This document shows, piece after piece, positions 1-11,271 of a stretch of 64,000 nt of DNA. The DNA comes from Bretschneidera sinensis (lineage: Eukaryota; Streptophyta; Magnoliopsida; Brassicales; Akaniaceae), in assembly GCA_023935145.1 (NCBI GenBank), contig CM043698.1:63382001-63446000 (forward strand). Reading direction: 5' to 3'. The stretch's first letter is position 1. Each line of letters starts with the position of its first letter. Position numbers and translations under genes: made by a program. The notes beneath the pieces were generated by a model. It was given only the letters and a program-made list of their open reading frames with translations, did no database searches and was not told the origin of the DNA.

Positions 1-1968
1 CTTTTGTGTCTCCAATTTATCATCCGAGTGAGCCTCTAAACAAAAGAAAAATATGGAGAAAATATATAAAAAAATAAGTGAACCTGTTTGTAGATATATA
101 TTGTAAAAAGATAAAATAGCAAGGTATGATATACTTAAAAGTTCCAAAACTAATGTGAAAAATATGAACCTTGAGTTGATTTTGACCGGCGCTGCTCCAG
201 TGAAGCACGATGCATGGCATGCTTAACTCCAATCTTACGACCTCCAACAGATAAACCATTCTTCAGCTCAATAGCACGGTCAGCATCATTTGTAACAGCA
301 CTTCAAAGAGGTGCAAATACATCAGAAAAGGTAACAATGGAAGCCAAAGTGTAGATTATTTGGAACATTGTCCCCAAAAAAATTAGGTGGCTTAATGGCA
401 ACTTGAGAAATACAATTCCCACATCGCACAAGTAAAGAACTATTTGTAATTTCTCAAATTAGACAACTTGTCGGAAAACATCTCCATTTTAGGTTCAAGG
501 AAAACGAAATTGGCTTTATTTTTACTGCAAGTCATATAGTAATGCATCTAATGGTTTTGGTCTATACACTTGATTGTCTTTTAACATCTCTTCCAGTTTG
601 TTTTCACAACATCCGCCAACAATTTATAATGTGACCTAGACCATTAGATTTCAAGTTTACATTCATGGTTAGCCTTTCTTTTTCAACAGCACCAAAGACC
701 ATGAAATTTTCAGGACATTTTAATACACATATAAAAGCTTTACTTCCAAAAATACAAATTTTTTTATAAATACTTCCAAAAAAACAGATTAACAATAACA
801 AACAACAATTTTCATGCTTCAAGAACTTTAAAGGGAAAAAAAGCACCAAACTACTAGAATCTACACAAATTATTAAAACCTAACATAAATTAAGACCCTT
901 TAAAAAAGAATCAATTCCTGAAAAATATCTTGGGCACCCTGAAAGAGTGAATTATAAATTTGAACATAATGGAGGGATGAGAGGGAGAAAGAACATCTAA
1001 CTAACTTACAATTGAACAAAACCAAAGCCACGGTGTTCTGTTGATCCTGTAAACATGAAAGAAAACAAATTAGTTTTTCATGAACAAATGATTAAAAGTA
1101 TGATTAAATCTATTTAAAAAGTTTTGAAATTTTGGATTAAAAAAATTGTTACATAACTGAACCATCAGTCCTTGGACCTAAACCCACCAAACCTGCGCCT
1201 CGTGCAAATTAAAGTAAATTGAAAGACAAAAATACTAAACACTGTTAAAACAACATAAAATTTGCAAAGCACTTCTAGTTGGAAAACACCTCATAGTCAT
1301 GAAATATAAAGCACTTCGCAGTTGTAAATGAAAGAACCTTGGCGGACAAAAACTTTAAAAAAAAAACCACTTGAAATTTTCTTAGGTCTAGCTCCACTTA
1401 CCCTTCTGCGTAACCATAAAGCAACGCCTGATTGGACCAACATCACTGAATGTTTCTTCGAGCTGAGGCATAAATGGAAGAATAGAAAGAACAAAAAGCA
1501 CAAAATTATACATATTACTCTATTAAGCAGCAAAATGCAAATTCACATAATCACTAACACTATATTTTCCGTCCGAAAAAGCAGGATCAGAAAACAAACT
1601 AAAACTAAGCAATTTAGAATTCTCCTTAATTCCAATTTCCAAACCTATAGCAAAAGCTACCATTCAAACGGACGTGACAAGCTTATTCAACTCAGCTTCT
1701 GTACTGCAATCAAATTCTAGAAGCCAAAACAACATAAGACACAAGCTTCTATAACTTTTCTTTTTTCCTTTCGATTTCCCTTTTCTCTTCTTCTGTTTTC
1801 CTTAGTTTTCTCGGCAACCAAACAGATGAGAGAATAAAGTACCTGGGAGTTGGTAAAAGAGTATGGAAAATTGCTGACAAACACAGTTGAAGGTGAGTGT
1901 TGGGGCCTTTCACCTTCCGCTGTAGTTCTCTTCTTCTTCCCCATCATTGCTGCTGCTTGGCTACCCAA
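1..1968 (-). CDS. RBM28: RBM28-like nucleolar RNA-binding protein, N-terminal part
   Basis: Partial gene; the 3' part lies beyond the left edge. Exons on the minus strand: 1843-1968 (start), 1402-1462, 1010-1046, 170-300 and 1-35. All joins keep frame and use GT-AG borders. The protein begins MGSQAAAMMGKKKR, followed by an RRM that starts at about residue 29: RNP2-like VFVSNFPYS, then LEETFSDVGPIRR, then RNP1-like HRGFGFVQF, then AIELKNG and GGRKIGVKHA. This layout matches plant homologues of RBM28/Nop4 (Arabidopsis At2g21440), multi-RRM nucleolar proteins in large-subunit ribosome biogenesis. The first ATG at 1968 was chosen; an internal MMG at residues 8-9 would also fit the family start. 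The upstream DNA has TGGGCC site-II-like words near 2040 and 2122, common in ribosome-biogenesis promoters. Later RRMs are not visible. Confidence 0.85.
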
Positions 1969-2029
1969 AAACGGAAGCGAACTCGAAACCTTAGAAACCT
2001 TCGTTAAGTGTGTGCTCCTATATGTGGGG

Positions 2030-2140
2030 TTTTAACTCTTGGGCCGGGTCAGTGCAACAAAAGAAAACTTGGTCCGGCCAGCTACGGGGTTGAGGCTACA
2101 ATAGTTTTGGGCTCTTAAGTTGGGCCAAAATTTTAGCTTT
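2030..2140 (-). promoter_or_regulatory. Probable promoter of the RBM28-like gene, site-II-like words
   Basis: Immediately upstream of the minus-strand start there are TGGGCC words at about 2040 and 2122 and a GGGCTC word between them. Site II (TGGGCY) is typical of plant ribosomal-protein and ribosome-biogenesis promoters. The role is inferred from word and position only. Further TGGGCC words at 2350-2850 partly lie inside a retroelement remnant and are not counted. Confidence 0.35.
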
Positions 2141-2615
2141 ACTCTAGGTTGGAAAACTAACCCAATATATGCAAGGTCCCTTTATTAACTCAAACACAAG
2201 AATTAATAAAATAGTTTATATTTATAAAAATTTGAATTTATCTCAGAGAAACTGTTTTCATTATTTTACCAAAAGTTAACAGTATATACCTTCATTGTTA
2301 TTTTGCCTTAAACCGTTTCAAAAGATCGTCATGGCCTAGCAAATTTAAATAAGATATTTTGGGCCGAAAACGGACTCCAATTTCCGTGGGATGCTCTGTA
2401 TTAACGCTTTAGGCTTATAGATTAATCTGGCTCCCACCAGAAGAGAGAAATGGATTCGTTGGGTTGGGCCAGAGACGGGTCAGATAAAATGAAATCGTGA
2501 TGGGTCATCAGCGCAAAATGGAGGTTCAGGGAGTGGGGCGTTTCGTTCATGGCAATCCACCCTCAAGTTAGCTTATTCTTATTTCTTTGGGCCTTGCACG
2601 AATATGTAAGATGAG

Positions 2616-2857
2616 GCGTGCACACTTCTTATGGGCCTTCAGCTGGCCCGAAGCTATAATATTTACCCCACTTGCATTGAATGTGACTCTTGGTCCCTGA
2701 TCGAGATTTTAATAAAAAGAGTTCTTGCTAATGGGAAATTGAGTATTGTATCCGAGAAATTCAAGACTTGCTTCCTCCGGCGGTGCTCGTTGTGCATATA
2801 TATTGAGAAGGAAATCAACTTACGAACAGCTTAGCCAAACATGGGCCAGTGCATAAA
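2616..2857 (+). pseudogene. RNase H-like domain remnant (LINE-type retroelement)
   Basis: The plus-strand frame reads MGLQLARSYNIYP, then IECDSWSLIEIL, and near its end IYIEKEINL followed by a stop inside an A-x-PNMG remnant. This is the layout of the plant RNase H (RVT_3) domain: A-L-x-x-GLQLA, I-E-x-DS, and H-I-Y-R-E-x-N-x-A-D-x-LA. The final catalytic-region residues are decayed and a TAG stop sits at about 2832. There is no reverse transcriptase nearby, so this is a fragment. The call is by motif recognition. Confidence 0.5.
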
Positions 2858-3131
2858 AGATCACGGGTAATTTGTTTTCTTTAGCGTAAGGCCGAGTGAT
2901 CGGGGTTTAGGTTTTATGTCCCATCTAGTTAATGTATCTCTTTTGTCCTCCATTTAATTGTATTTTTTTTGTGTTTTATTTAATAAACGAGTAATGGTCT
3001 GACCAAACCTTCTTCCACTTCAAAAAGTTTTTTTTAAAAAAAAAAAAGGAATCATGACTAAATCATAAATCATTTCTATTATTAGGTTAACGAGACTAAA
3101 AAATAATATGATATATCGATGCAATTTAAGA

Positions 3132-3626
3132 TTATGTTTGAAAACAGTTTTTGAAAATTATTTTCAATTTTCGAAAACTAAAAACAGTTTTCAAAAACTC
3201 TTTTTTATGTTTGGCAAATAGTTTTCAAAAGCAATTTTTAAAAACTATTTTCAAAAACTGTTTTCTAAAAACTCCAAGACATAATTTTTGAAAAATAACC
3301 TTAAAATCAGTATTTACTTCTCCGTTTTATTTTTCTTTGGTATATAAAAAATATTAAAATTTTGAAAATAAAATAATATTAATTATTTTTAAATATTTAA
3401 TAAATACGATAAATAAAAATAATATAGATTTTAAATTTAAATTCAAAACTAAAAATAATTACAAAGTGTATCAAAACAGCTTTCAAGATAAGATTATCCA
3501 AATAACATTTCAGTATTTTTTGTTATGGAAACAGTATTCGAGTTACAATTATCCAAACATATTTTCTTCAGAAAATATCAGTTTTCATTTTCGAAAACTG
3601 AAAACAGAAAACTGTTATTCAAACAT
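3132..3626. mobile_element. Inverted-repeat (MITE-like) element, about 495 bp
   Basis: The left end reads ATGTTTGAAAACAGTTTTTG. The reverse complement of the right end reads ATGTTTGAATAACAGTTTTC. Many further GTTTTC/GAAAAC words inside make both arms self-complementary. There is no coding capacity. A target-site duplication could not be recognised, so boundaries are approximate. Confidence 0.5.
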
Positions 3627-4830
3627 GCCTTGGATATTTGGTTTTTTTGAAACTAAATCAAATACAAAGAGTTTCCTCAAAACTTTCATTTATGTATTGA
3701 AGCAATGCTTTATACAAAAAAAAAAAAATAGTATTGATTTGATTACTTATAGAACTATCACATAACCTATATAAACATATTGCTACATTATTCATATAAA
3801 AAATAAATAAATAATCTAAATTGAATTAATAATTTTCACATCGATAAAAGTCAAACTTGGCACTTGGAGTCTCCGAGCTCAAACTTGAGTCTTTCTCCAA
3901 ATCTTATGTTTGCTTCCCAAGGGTAATTGAATTTGTTTACTGCCATTTGCTTGAAGCTTACTTTAGAAAGTTTGGTGCATCAATATCTTATGAATTAAGA
4001 GAGCTTAACATCAAGTTATTGAGTTTGTTTCTCAGTGTGATAGATACCTACCAGAATCCAATTAATTAGTAAACAAAGGCTCCTATCTCATTGACAATTC
4101 AGATGACAAACTGCAGATTATTCCCTAACTAAGTCAAGACTGTTGAATGTTCTAAATAAAGAACAACCCCACCAATATTGAAAAATTCCATCTTTATCAA
4201 TCATAATGTAACAATTACTTAAACAACAAACATAAATAAGTGAATCAACCAAAAAAAAAAACTCATGAGTATTGGTATACAACACAGAAGGATTCATATC
4301 AATGGAATATGGGTCCACATAGCAGAAAAGGGAAAAGGGCCTCTTGTTCTCTTTATTCTTGCCTTCCCTGAGCTTTGGTCTTTGTGGATTCACTAGATAA
4401 ACAGCGTGTCTGATAATGGTTATCACATCATTGCACCTGATATTACGTGGTTATGGTGATTCAAGTGACGTTTGGGTTGGATTTCATCTAACTTTTTAAA
4501 TATCTTCAAGGTAAAGCAAAATTTACTTGAAAATATTTAAGTTGGATTAAATGCAGTACCAAACATCACCTCATAGTCTCCTCCAACCCTTGACTCATAC
4601 ACAACTCTCCATTTTGTTGGAGATTTAATTGGCCTTCTTGATGAACTAGAAGAAAAACAGGTGATCATTTTTGCTAAAAATATATGTATTTTTGATAAAT
4701 AACTTCCCTAACAAACAATTAATACTTCCTATAAGTAGCTTTGTTGTCCATGCACTTTCTCCTTTTTTTTAATTTTATGATACTAGTGCTTGTTTAGCAC
4801 ACCAGATTAAGATTAGGATATGATTAAGGA
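3627..4830. other. AT-rich intergenic DNA, no gene seen
   Basis: Only short open frames without codon structure are present. Homopolymer A runs occur near 3718 and 4249. No recognisable gene, RNA or element ends were found. Confidence 0.5.
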
Positions 4831-4834
4831 AGTT

Positions 4835-5200
4835 AATTTGGAGGGGAGGGAAAAAATGGGTTTATAAGGGAATGAGAGAGAAGGGAAGGTGGGTGGTTGC
4901 CATCCTCTTGTTTGAAAGGAGGGAAAAGAAGGGTTTGTAAAGGAGCGAGAGGGGAGGGAAGGGAATGTGGGTAGTTACCATGGTGGAAAGGAAGGTAACC
5001 TTCAATTTCCTCTCCTATCATACCCTAAATTTGAAGGGTAAAAATAAATAGCATTTGGAGGGGATTGGATGAGAATAAAATCCCTCTATTCCCTTTCCCC
5101 TCTCTTATTAAAAATAAAAAATAAAAAATCTCTCAAACAAGGTTATATGTTATCTCCCCTCTCATTCTTTTTCCTCCCCTCAATTCCCTCTATTAATTTC
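4835..5200. repeat. Purine-rich/pyrimidine-rich inverted element
   Basis: The left half is almost pure purine, with GGAGGGGAGGG and GGGAAGG words. It includes two tandem versions of a block running from a GGGTTT word through a GTGGGT-GTT word (about 4857-4905 and 4931-4978). The right half (5085-5190) is pyrimidine-rich with CCCTTTCCCC and TCCTCCCCTC words, so the two halves are roughly complementary. This looks like a MITE with subterminal repeats. No target duplication was identified. Confidence 0.4.
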
Positions 5201-5571
5201 AACCATAGTATAAGAGAATTGTATGATAAAAATTGAAAATAATATCTGTAAAGAAAGAGAATGAATTATTTTATATTCCTTTCAAAAAAATTATTTTTAT
5301 GAATATTATTTAATCTATTTTTTAATCATTTCATTTGTTTAACTTGACGTAGCAAACACGCTTACGAGCTAACAACCCTAAAAAAATAGCAATTCAAATG
5401 CACATTTTTCATGCACAACACAAATAATATCACATTTTACAGCAGGAGAATGAAAAGAAAAACAAAGCATGATTATGATCTTTTTAGATGATTCCCAAAA
5501 AAAATTCTCTGTAGTGTTAATAATTATTCCATTTTTGTGCTGATGCTACAAAACGATTTCATTTTGAACAG

Positions 5572-6268
5572 GCATTTGTGGTGGGGCATGACTAGAGTGC
5601 ACAAGTTGCAGGGTACCTCTGCTTCTTCAGGCCAGATAGTGTGAATGCACTTGTTAACTTAGGGGTCCCTTACTGGCCACGCTCTCCAGAATTCAAACCC
5701 ATTGATATATTTATTGAAGTATATGGAGAATGATTTTACATTTCCCAATTTCAGGTAAAAAGAATCGATAAAGTTTAATCATGATTTTATCTCAATTTCA
5801 ATTTCAAATCTCACTTCCATACAATCAAACATAACATAAGATTTTACGATTAATTTGATTTTTTTAAAGAAAACTTTAGTGTTAATCGCAACACTTGTGA
5901 TTGACTGCTAGATTGAGAACGTACGCATACAGTGCCCTAAACGTGAATGCACACAGCCATCTTTACTGTCAATCCCAACATTCATGATTGACACTAACAA
6001 AACCTTTTTGTTAAAACATTCAATTCTATAATATGAAATAGTGGTGTAATTGCAGGAACAATGAAGAACATAGAAGGCAATCTCTAAATATGGTCCTTTA
6101 ACAATATTGAAGAAGTTTTTCCTAATCAATACACCTGATCTTCTAGCTGCTCCTCCTAGTGTTGTGATTATAGATTTTCTTGAGAACCCATCTTCATTGA
6201 CTGATTGGATTACTGAGGAAGACCTTCAATTTTGTGCTAGCAAATTCCAAAAGATAGGTTTCACCGGG
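5572..6268 (+). pseudogene. Soluble epoxide hydrolase pseudogene fragment
   Basis: Two exon-like blocks resemble plant soluble epoxide hydrolases (alpha/beta-hydrolase fold). Block 1 (5572-5754) reads AFVVGHD, then a TAG at 5593-5595 where the family has Trp, then GYLCFFRPDSVNALVNLGVP, PRSPEFKP and FYISQFQ. It ends at a GT donor, with a second in-frame stop, TGA, at 5731-5733. Block 2 starts after a cag acceptor at about 6056 and reads KYGPLTILKKFFLINTPDLL, APPSVVIIDFLENPSSL and WITEEDLQF, ending FQKIGFTGA. It has TGA at 6062 and TAG at 6071. The nucleophile Asp of GHD remains, but the N-terminal HGFPE part and the C-terminal His region are missing. Four stops plus both ends lost make it non-functional. 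The intact intron borders argue for a decayed DNA-level duplicate rather than a retrocopy. Confidence 0.75.
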
Positions 6269-6269
6269 G

Positions 6270-7141
6270 CACGTTTTATCTTTTTACCATGTCTCTTGTT
6301 TAATTAAAAAAAATATGAAATAGTAGATAATTTTTGTTACCATTGGATCATTTCATTTAATTTTAAGTACTATATATGAATGGACTCATTTATGGTTGAA
6401 GATTTTATCAGAAGAAGAAAGGGAAAAGGGGAAAAAATAGCCTCCCTCCAGTAGTCATGGCTTATGCATAGTCAAATGCCTTGCTGAATGACTAGGTCTA
6501 ATAAGGCTTTACATGCCTTCTTAAGGTCAAGTTTACATGATGTCGTTCGGAAAACTAGTTTAAATTTGATACTAAACTACGTCAAATTAAAAGATTTGAT
6601 GTAAATATAAAATGTTTTGGGAGGGTGGTAAAGTTAAATGTTAATCATTAAGTTCACAAGTATTTTAAAAATTATTTTTTAATAATTTTAAATTAATGAA
6701 AAATATTAAAATTTTACTTTAAAAAGTCAACAATAACATTCACTTTGAGACAATCAAGCTTACTAAACTAGAGTATTGATTTCATTTGTTTTTAAAATTA
6801 ATTATCACATAATTCATATGATTAGTTTAAATAATTGGATAAGTGAAGAGGTTCATGACATATCGCACATTTATCTTAAACAAATAACCATTACATATTT
6901 TCACCGCACTTCATGTTTTCTTTTCATTGGAGGTCTATTAAACTTGTGAGCTACATAGCACGAGTTAATTGTCTTTTTATTTTATTAAAAAAATTGATGT
7001 GAACGAGATTTAATTTCAGATATTTTGTATGACGATAAACGATTTTATCAATTAAACTAATTAACACTTATAAAATATAATTATTTTAAAAAAATCAATA
7101 TAATATGTGCAAAAACATCCTTTTGCCCATAATTTTGTTAC
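6270..7141. other. AT-rich intergenic DNA, nothing recognised
   Basis: No coding frame, RNA gene or clear element ends are visible in this stretch. Confidence 0.4.
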
Positions 7142-7395
7142 TTAGGCAATGTTTGCTTTTAAGAAATTTAAAAAGTTTGATTTAAATTGGATTAAATCCA
7201 ACACCAAATATCATTTTAATCAGATTATTCAATCAAGAATGCTAATACACCAAAATATGCAGAATCACACAACTAATCTAATTTGGGTAACTGATTAAGT
7301 CGAGCTTAAATCATCGACAGTTAAAAGTTTTAAAGTTAAAAACCTTAAGTTTTGGTGACTTAAATTGGATTTAATAAAACCCAAATAAGGCCTAA
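7142..7395. mobile_element. MITE-like inverted-repeat element, about 254 bp
   Basis: The left end is TTAGGCAATGTTTG. The reverse complement of the right end is TTAGGCCTTATTTG. Subterminal GATTTAAATTGGATTAAATC and AAATCCAATTTAAG words are also inverted to each other. It is non-coding. The end sequences suggest a DNA transposon relic, but no convincing target duplication was found. Confidence 0.5.
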
Positions 7396-7494
7396 AGATA
7401 TTTTACCATGCATGTCGCTGCTGCACATAAAGAGCAAATACAAAAAGTCGTGAGTTAAAGTCTCGTCTGGTTTTTTTATAACTATTAAAACAAT

Positions 7495-7565
7495 GTTTGA
7501 AAACTGATTTAAGTATTTTTGCATTGAACTTACTGATTTAAGTATACTTTAATCAATTTTCAAAC
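7495..7565. repeat. Short foldback element, copy 1
   Basis: It begins GTTTGAAAACTGATTTAAG and ends with the near-reverse complement CTTTAATCAATTTTCAAAC, giving a hairpin of about 71 bp. A related copy follows about 40 bp downstream. Confidence 0.5.
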
Positions 7566-7603
7566 ACCGCCTAAATTAATATTCAATAAAAAAATTATAC
7601 AAT

Positions 7604-7684
7604 ATTTGAAAACTAATTTAACTTAAATCAATAAAATTTACTTTAAATTTACTGATTTTAACATGCTTTAATCGACTTTCAAAC
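7604..7684. repeat. Short foldback element, copy 2
   Basis: It begins ATTTGAAAACTAATTTAA and ends CTTTAATCGACTTTCAAAC. The ends and spacing match the copy at 7495-7565, so the two are tandem members of one small foldback family. Confidence 0.5.
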
Positions 7685-7689
7685 ACTTA

Positions 7690-8304
7690 CCCACAAAAGG
7701 CAAAATATATATATATTACTATATAAGATAATAAAGAAACTACATAATTGAATTTTGTTCTTTCTGGTTTTAAGTAAAAAGGCAAAACCTACATAAGTGA
7801 AAAGTGAAAACAGCAATGCCCAAAACAGTGAGGTTTAGGCTAAAAGAGAGGAGGGAAAAAAAAGGGGGAAATAAAATGAAAATTTCAAAATGCATTCACA
7901 CATTCTCTTGATACAAAAAGACAAAAATGCCTCCTAGACTTTGCAAACCCTTGTAGGGGCCCACGTGCATGATCCAGTGGGTCCCATCCAAGTCACAGGT
8001 GATATCATCTTGGTGAGAGGGAGCCGATCCTCATCTAAGCAAATACCATTGGGATCAGTAATTTTTTTTTTATGATTTTGCTTTTCAATCTTTTTTTAAT
8101 TGGAACTCACATCCCATACAATAAATTTTTCTTTATTAATTATAAAAAAATACTACTTCTAATCATGTAAAAATAGCCGCCACGTGTCGATTAATTTAAC
8201 CAATTGCTATATTAAAGCAAGCAAGTACTAATTATCTAAATGACTGTTTTATCCTACTTCTTAACTGGGTAAACTAGTTTTATAGGACTCTATCAGTTCT
8301 TAAA
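7690..8304. promoter_or_regulatory. Intergenic DNA with G-box/ABRE-like words
   Basis: There is no gene. Words with the CACGTG core occur at about 7962 and 8180 (CCACGTGTC) and again at 8596. They match G-box/ABRE-type sites but lie 6-8 kb from the nearest start codon, so a regulatory role is only possible. Confidence 0.2.
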
Positions 8305-8395
8305 CATGGATTACGATAAAATCAAAAAAATTATAAAAAATTAAATATAAAAATTATTACATAATTTTTATGATTATTAATAAAAAATTTCGATG
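8305..8395. repeat. AT-rich foldback, member of a three-copy family
   Basis: An internal hairpin is centred near 8355, with arms built from AAATTATAAAAAATTAAAT- and TTATGATTATTAATAAAAA-type words. The arm vocabulary is shared with the foldbacks at about 9605-9740 and 11106-11271. Confidence 0.35.
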
Positions 8396-8397
8396 AC

Positions 8398-8417
8398 TCC
8401 GTGAGAATTCTCACGGA
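8398..8417. other. Perfect 20-bp palindrome
   Basis: TCCGTGAGAATTCTCACGGA is its own reverse complement, centred on an EcoRI-type GAATTC. It stands out from the AT-rich surroundings. Function unknown; it may be the tip of a decayed inverted-repeat element. Confidence 0.8.
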
Positions 8418-8419
8418 AT

Positions 8420-9604
8420 CAAGCCCATAGTATCATCACGGAGCACGCATATTAGCTTATTACAGTTGGCAAGTTCCTTTATTAAAAAAGTGGTTCCTTT
8501 TTTGAATTAGTTGAATAACAAAGGACAAGAATAATTTAATATAAAATCAGATTTTATTCATTGTATGTAGATTATATTTTTGGCTTATATAAGCCCCACG
8601 TGCGGGCCCTGGATGAGGGTAATGGGCCCATAGGATTTTATTAAATGGAGTTTGGTGTAAAATGCTCAACTAATATATTTATAATTGTTTTTTTAATTAT
8701 TAATATGATGATGTTATTTATTGATTTAGACACTCCATATTATTCGTGGGTGGGCATACTATCATAAATATGAGGAAGATATTTCTTCTCTTCATTTGTG
8801 AAAAATAAGAAGAGATGTAGTTTTATTTTGTCTAGGTCGTATATTTTTATTTAAAATATTTGAGTTTAATATTTTTTCATCAAAACAAAAATAAACGACT
8901 GACACTTATTATGAGAAATTTGATTATTTCCTGAACATGTATTATGACTAAGGGAAAAACAAAATATTAGATTCAAATAATCATTATAGCATGGGGAATA
9001 TGAATAATTTTTCTCATTATCGTATTTAATCAATATTAACAATAAATTTATAGGGTTATTATCATAAAATATTTTTATATTTTAATGTTTTTTATATTTT
9101 AAATTTAATCAATTTACACGTTACATTATATGATAGTATATCTAATAAGTCATTCTGATCAAAATTCCGATCAAATTATACTCAGTGCACACGAGCATAT
9201 CCATCTTTACTGTCAATTGTCAAAAAATAATTGATGGAATTTACAATCCACTTTCTAAATAAATATAAATAAAAATTTACCCAATTGAAAATATAAAGTT
9301 TCAATAAATGTTTCATGTTAACATTGTAGGTAATTACGAGTTCAATGTAGAATAAAAGGATTACGCATTTTCAAAAAATTATTCGAGTTTGTTACAAAAT
9401 TTACCACATGTTTAGAAAAAAATATATATATTCGAGTTTGCTACAAAATTTGCCACTTGTTTAGAAAAGCAAATCAAACTGCATATTTATTTGCTACGAA
9501 AAAGAAGGTTGGATACTTTTGACTTTTTTTGTTTGGATTTCCTCCGCCCATTAATTATCTTGTATTTTAGATTCGGATGGAAGAGGAGTCCGGATTTCGG
9601 GTTA
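8420..9604. other. AT-rich intergenic DNA, no gene seen
   Basis: No supported coding frame. The words AAATTTACCACATGTTTAGAAAA (about 9399) and AAATTTGCCACTTGTTTAGAAAA-like (about 9448) form a short direct duplication of roughly 45 bp units at 9380-9470. Confidence 0.4.
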
Positions 9605-9740
9605 CTGTAAAATTGAAAAAATTCACAAGTATTTATTAAAAATTAAATAATTATTATTTTAAAATAAAAATTTAAATATTAAAATTATTATTTAATTTTT
9701 TTATAATTATTAGTAAAATCAGTACTTATAAAAGAGGTTT
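9605..9740. repeat. AT-rich foldback, second family member
   Basis: The arms contain TTATTAAAAATTAAATAATT on the left and ATTTAATTTTTTTATAATTA on the right, in inverted orientation. They are similar to the arms at 11106-11271. Confidence 0.35.
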
Positions 9741-10679
9741 TGATTCCCCTCATATTTCTAGATGCTTTAATTAACGTTTCCTTTTCCTTCTGAAAAAAAA
9801 AAGAGTGGATCAATATGTATATATATCATAAATTTATTATTATAATAATTTTTATCTCTAAAAATTTAATTGAGTGAAGAAAGATAACAGAAAAAGATGT
9901 TTTATAATCCGTTTTATAGCAAATTAATGAAATCTGTAAAATTCATTTTATTTTTTATTAAATTTTAAAAAATTGTCGCAATTAAATTTAAATAAATTTT
10001 TATATATAATTTTACGTTGTTAGCATTGATGTCGATTGCGAAACAAGTAATCTTGCAAAAGTAACGAAACACGTGCGCGCACAAAAAAAACTATAAATTA
10101 TCAGAAGGAGTTGTGCCTCCAAAAGAAACACAGATACTTAAATCAGTATATCAAAATAAAAAAATAAAAATTGTGTTGTGTCTGAAAAATAACGAGAACC
10201 CTTATATAGAACATGAGATTCAATCTATTACCAGAATTAATCATGGAAAATAATGTAATAATTATCAGCTGTAATAATATCAGATTTGATAATGAGATAA
10301 TAATGTTGAAATAACCGCTATGGATAATTAAGATATCTGATCGAAATATTTAAAAATAAAAAATATTAATTTATTTATGCTATATTTAAATATATAATTA
10401 ATTATTTGATTAAACTTGTAAAATTACGTCTTAAACTTTAACGTATCGTTATGTCATCAACAATACGTAATTTTCTCGCTCAATTAATTTTAGAAAAAGA
10501 TTGTTTTAAGTCCTGATATCAATTTTTTGTTAATATTACAAAAAGAAAAAAAATAAACAATAATTGTAAAGTTGCAAGCCAGGGAAGGTGTGGTGTCAGA
10601 AAAGCAAAGCAAAAAAACAAACAAAAAACCCCACCCTTTTTAGGACTGAATCGTACGTATGAGAGTGAATCACGTCCTC

Positions 10680-10880
10680 TCATCCAATCACATCTCTCCA
10701 TTCATTTAACCTTAGATTCTCCCTCTCTCTCTTACACGTGTCCCAAGGACAAACACACTCTCTTTCTCTCTCTGCAAACGTATTGAGTTACACACTATCC
10801 CACGTCAAGGCGCGCCTCCCTCCCCCCCTCTTCCCTCTCTTCTGTTTCTCTGTTGCTAGGCAGCTTTTTTGACTTGTTGT
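10680..10880 (+). promoter_or_regulatory. CT-rich tract with G-box, possible distal promoter
   Basis: This stretch is unlike its AT-rich surroundings: long CT tracts (10720-10775 and 10815-10860), an ACACGTGTCC G-box/ABRE-like word at about 10735 and a CCCACGTC word near 10800. Plant promoters often have CT tracts close to a transcription start. The nearest plus-strand gene is the BEL1-like gene 5.5 kb downstream, so this could be an unannotated start or an enhancer-like piece. Confidence 0.25.
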
Positions 10881-11105
10881 TTTGGCCCTAATATTTGACT
10901 TTATTACTAAAGTGCCCATAGTTCACTACTTCCGTTGGGTTTGGGCTAGTTAGAATTGGGTTAATTAGCACTTTGATCATCTTTGTGTAGAAGTCATAAT
11001 CATCTCATTTTGTTTGATCTTCTAAGCTAAAGAATGTGTTTAAGTACTGTTTAGTTTGTAACGAGGAGTACTCAAATTGTGAAGAGTGGTGATGTAATAG
11101 ATTTA

Positions 11106-11271
11106 GTTTTATAAAAATTATTATAAAATCGAAAAAATTTATTAATAATCATGAAAAAATTAAATAGTAATTGTTTAAAAATTTTTAAAAAAATTAAATA
11201 CTAAAGTTATTACTCAATTTTTTTATAATTACAAATAAATTTTTTCGATTTCATCGTAACTTTTATGAAAC
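11106..11271. mobile_element. AT-rich foldback (MITE-like), 166 bp
   Basis: The left arm starts GTTTTATAAAAATTATTATA and continues with AAATCGAAAAAATTTATTA. The reverse complement of the right arm starts GTTTCATAAAAGTTACGATG and continues with AAATCGAAAAAATTTATTT. The arms match over about 65 nt with scattered differences, leaving almost no loop. Confidence 0.6.

Noticed and set aside
2340..2860. Series of TGGGCC words as a possible extended site-II promoter
   Set aside because: Several fall inside the RNase H remnant and all are far from the RBM28-like start; only the two nearest the gene were kept.
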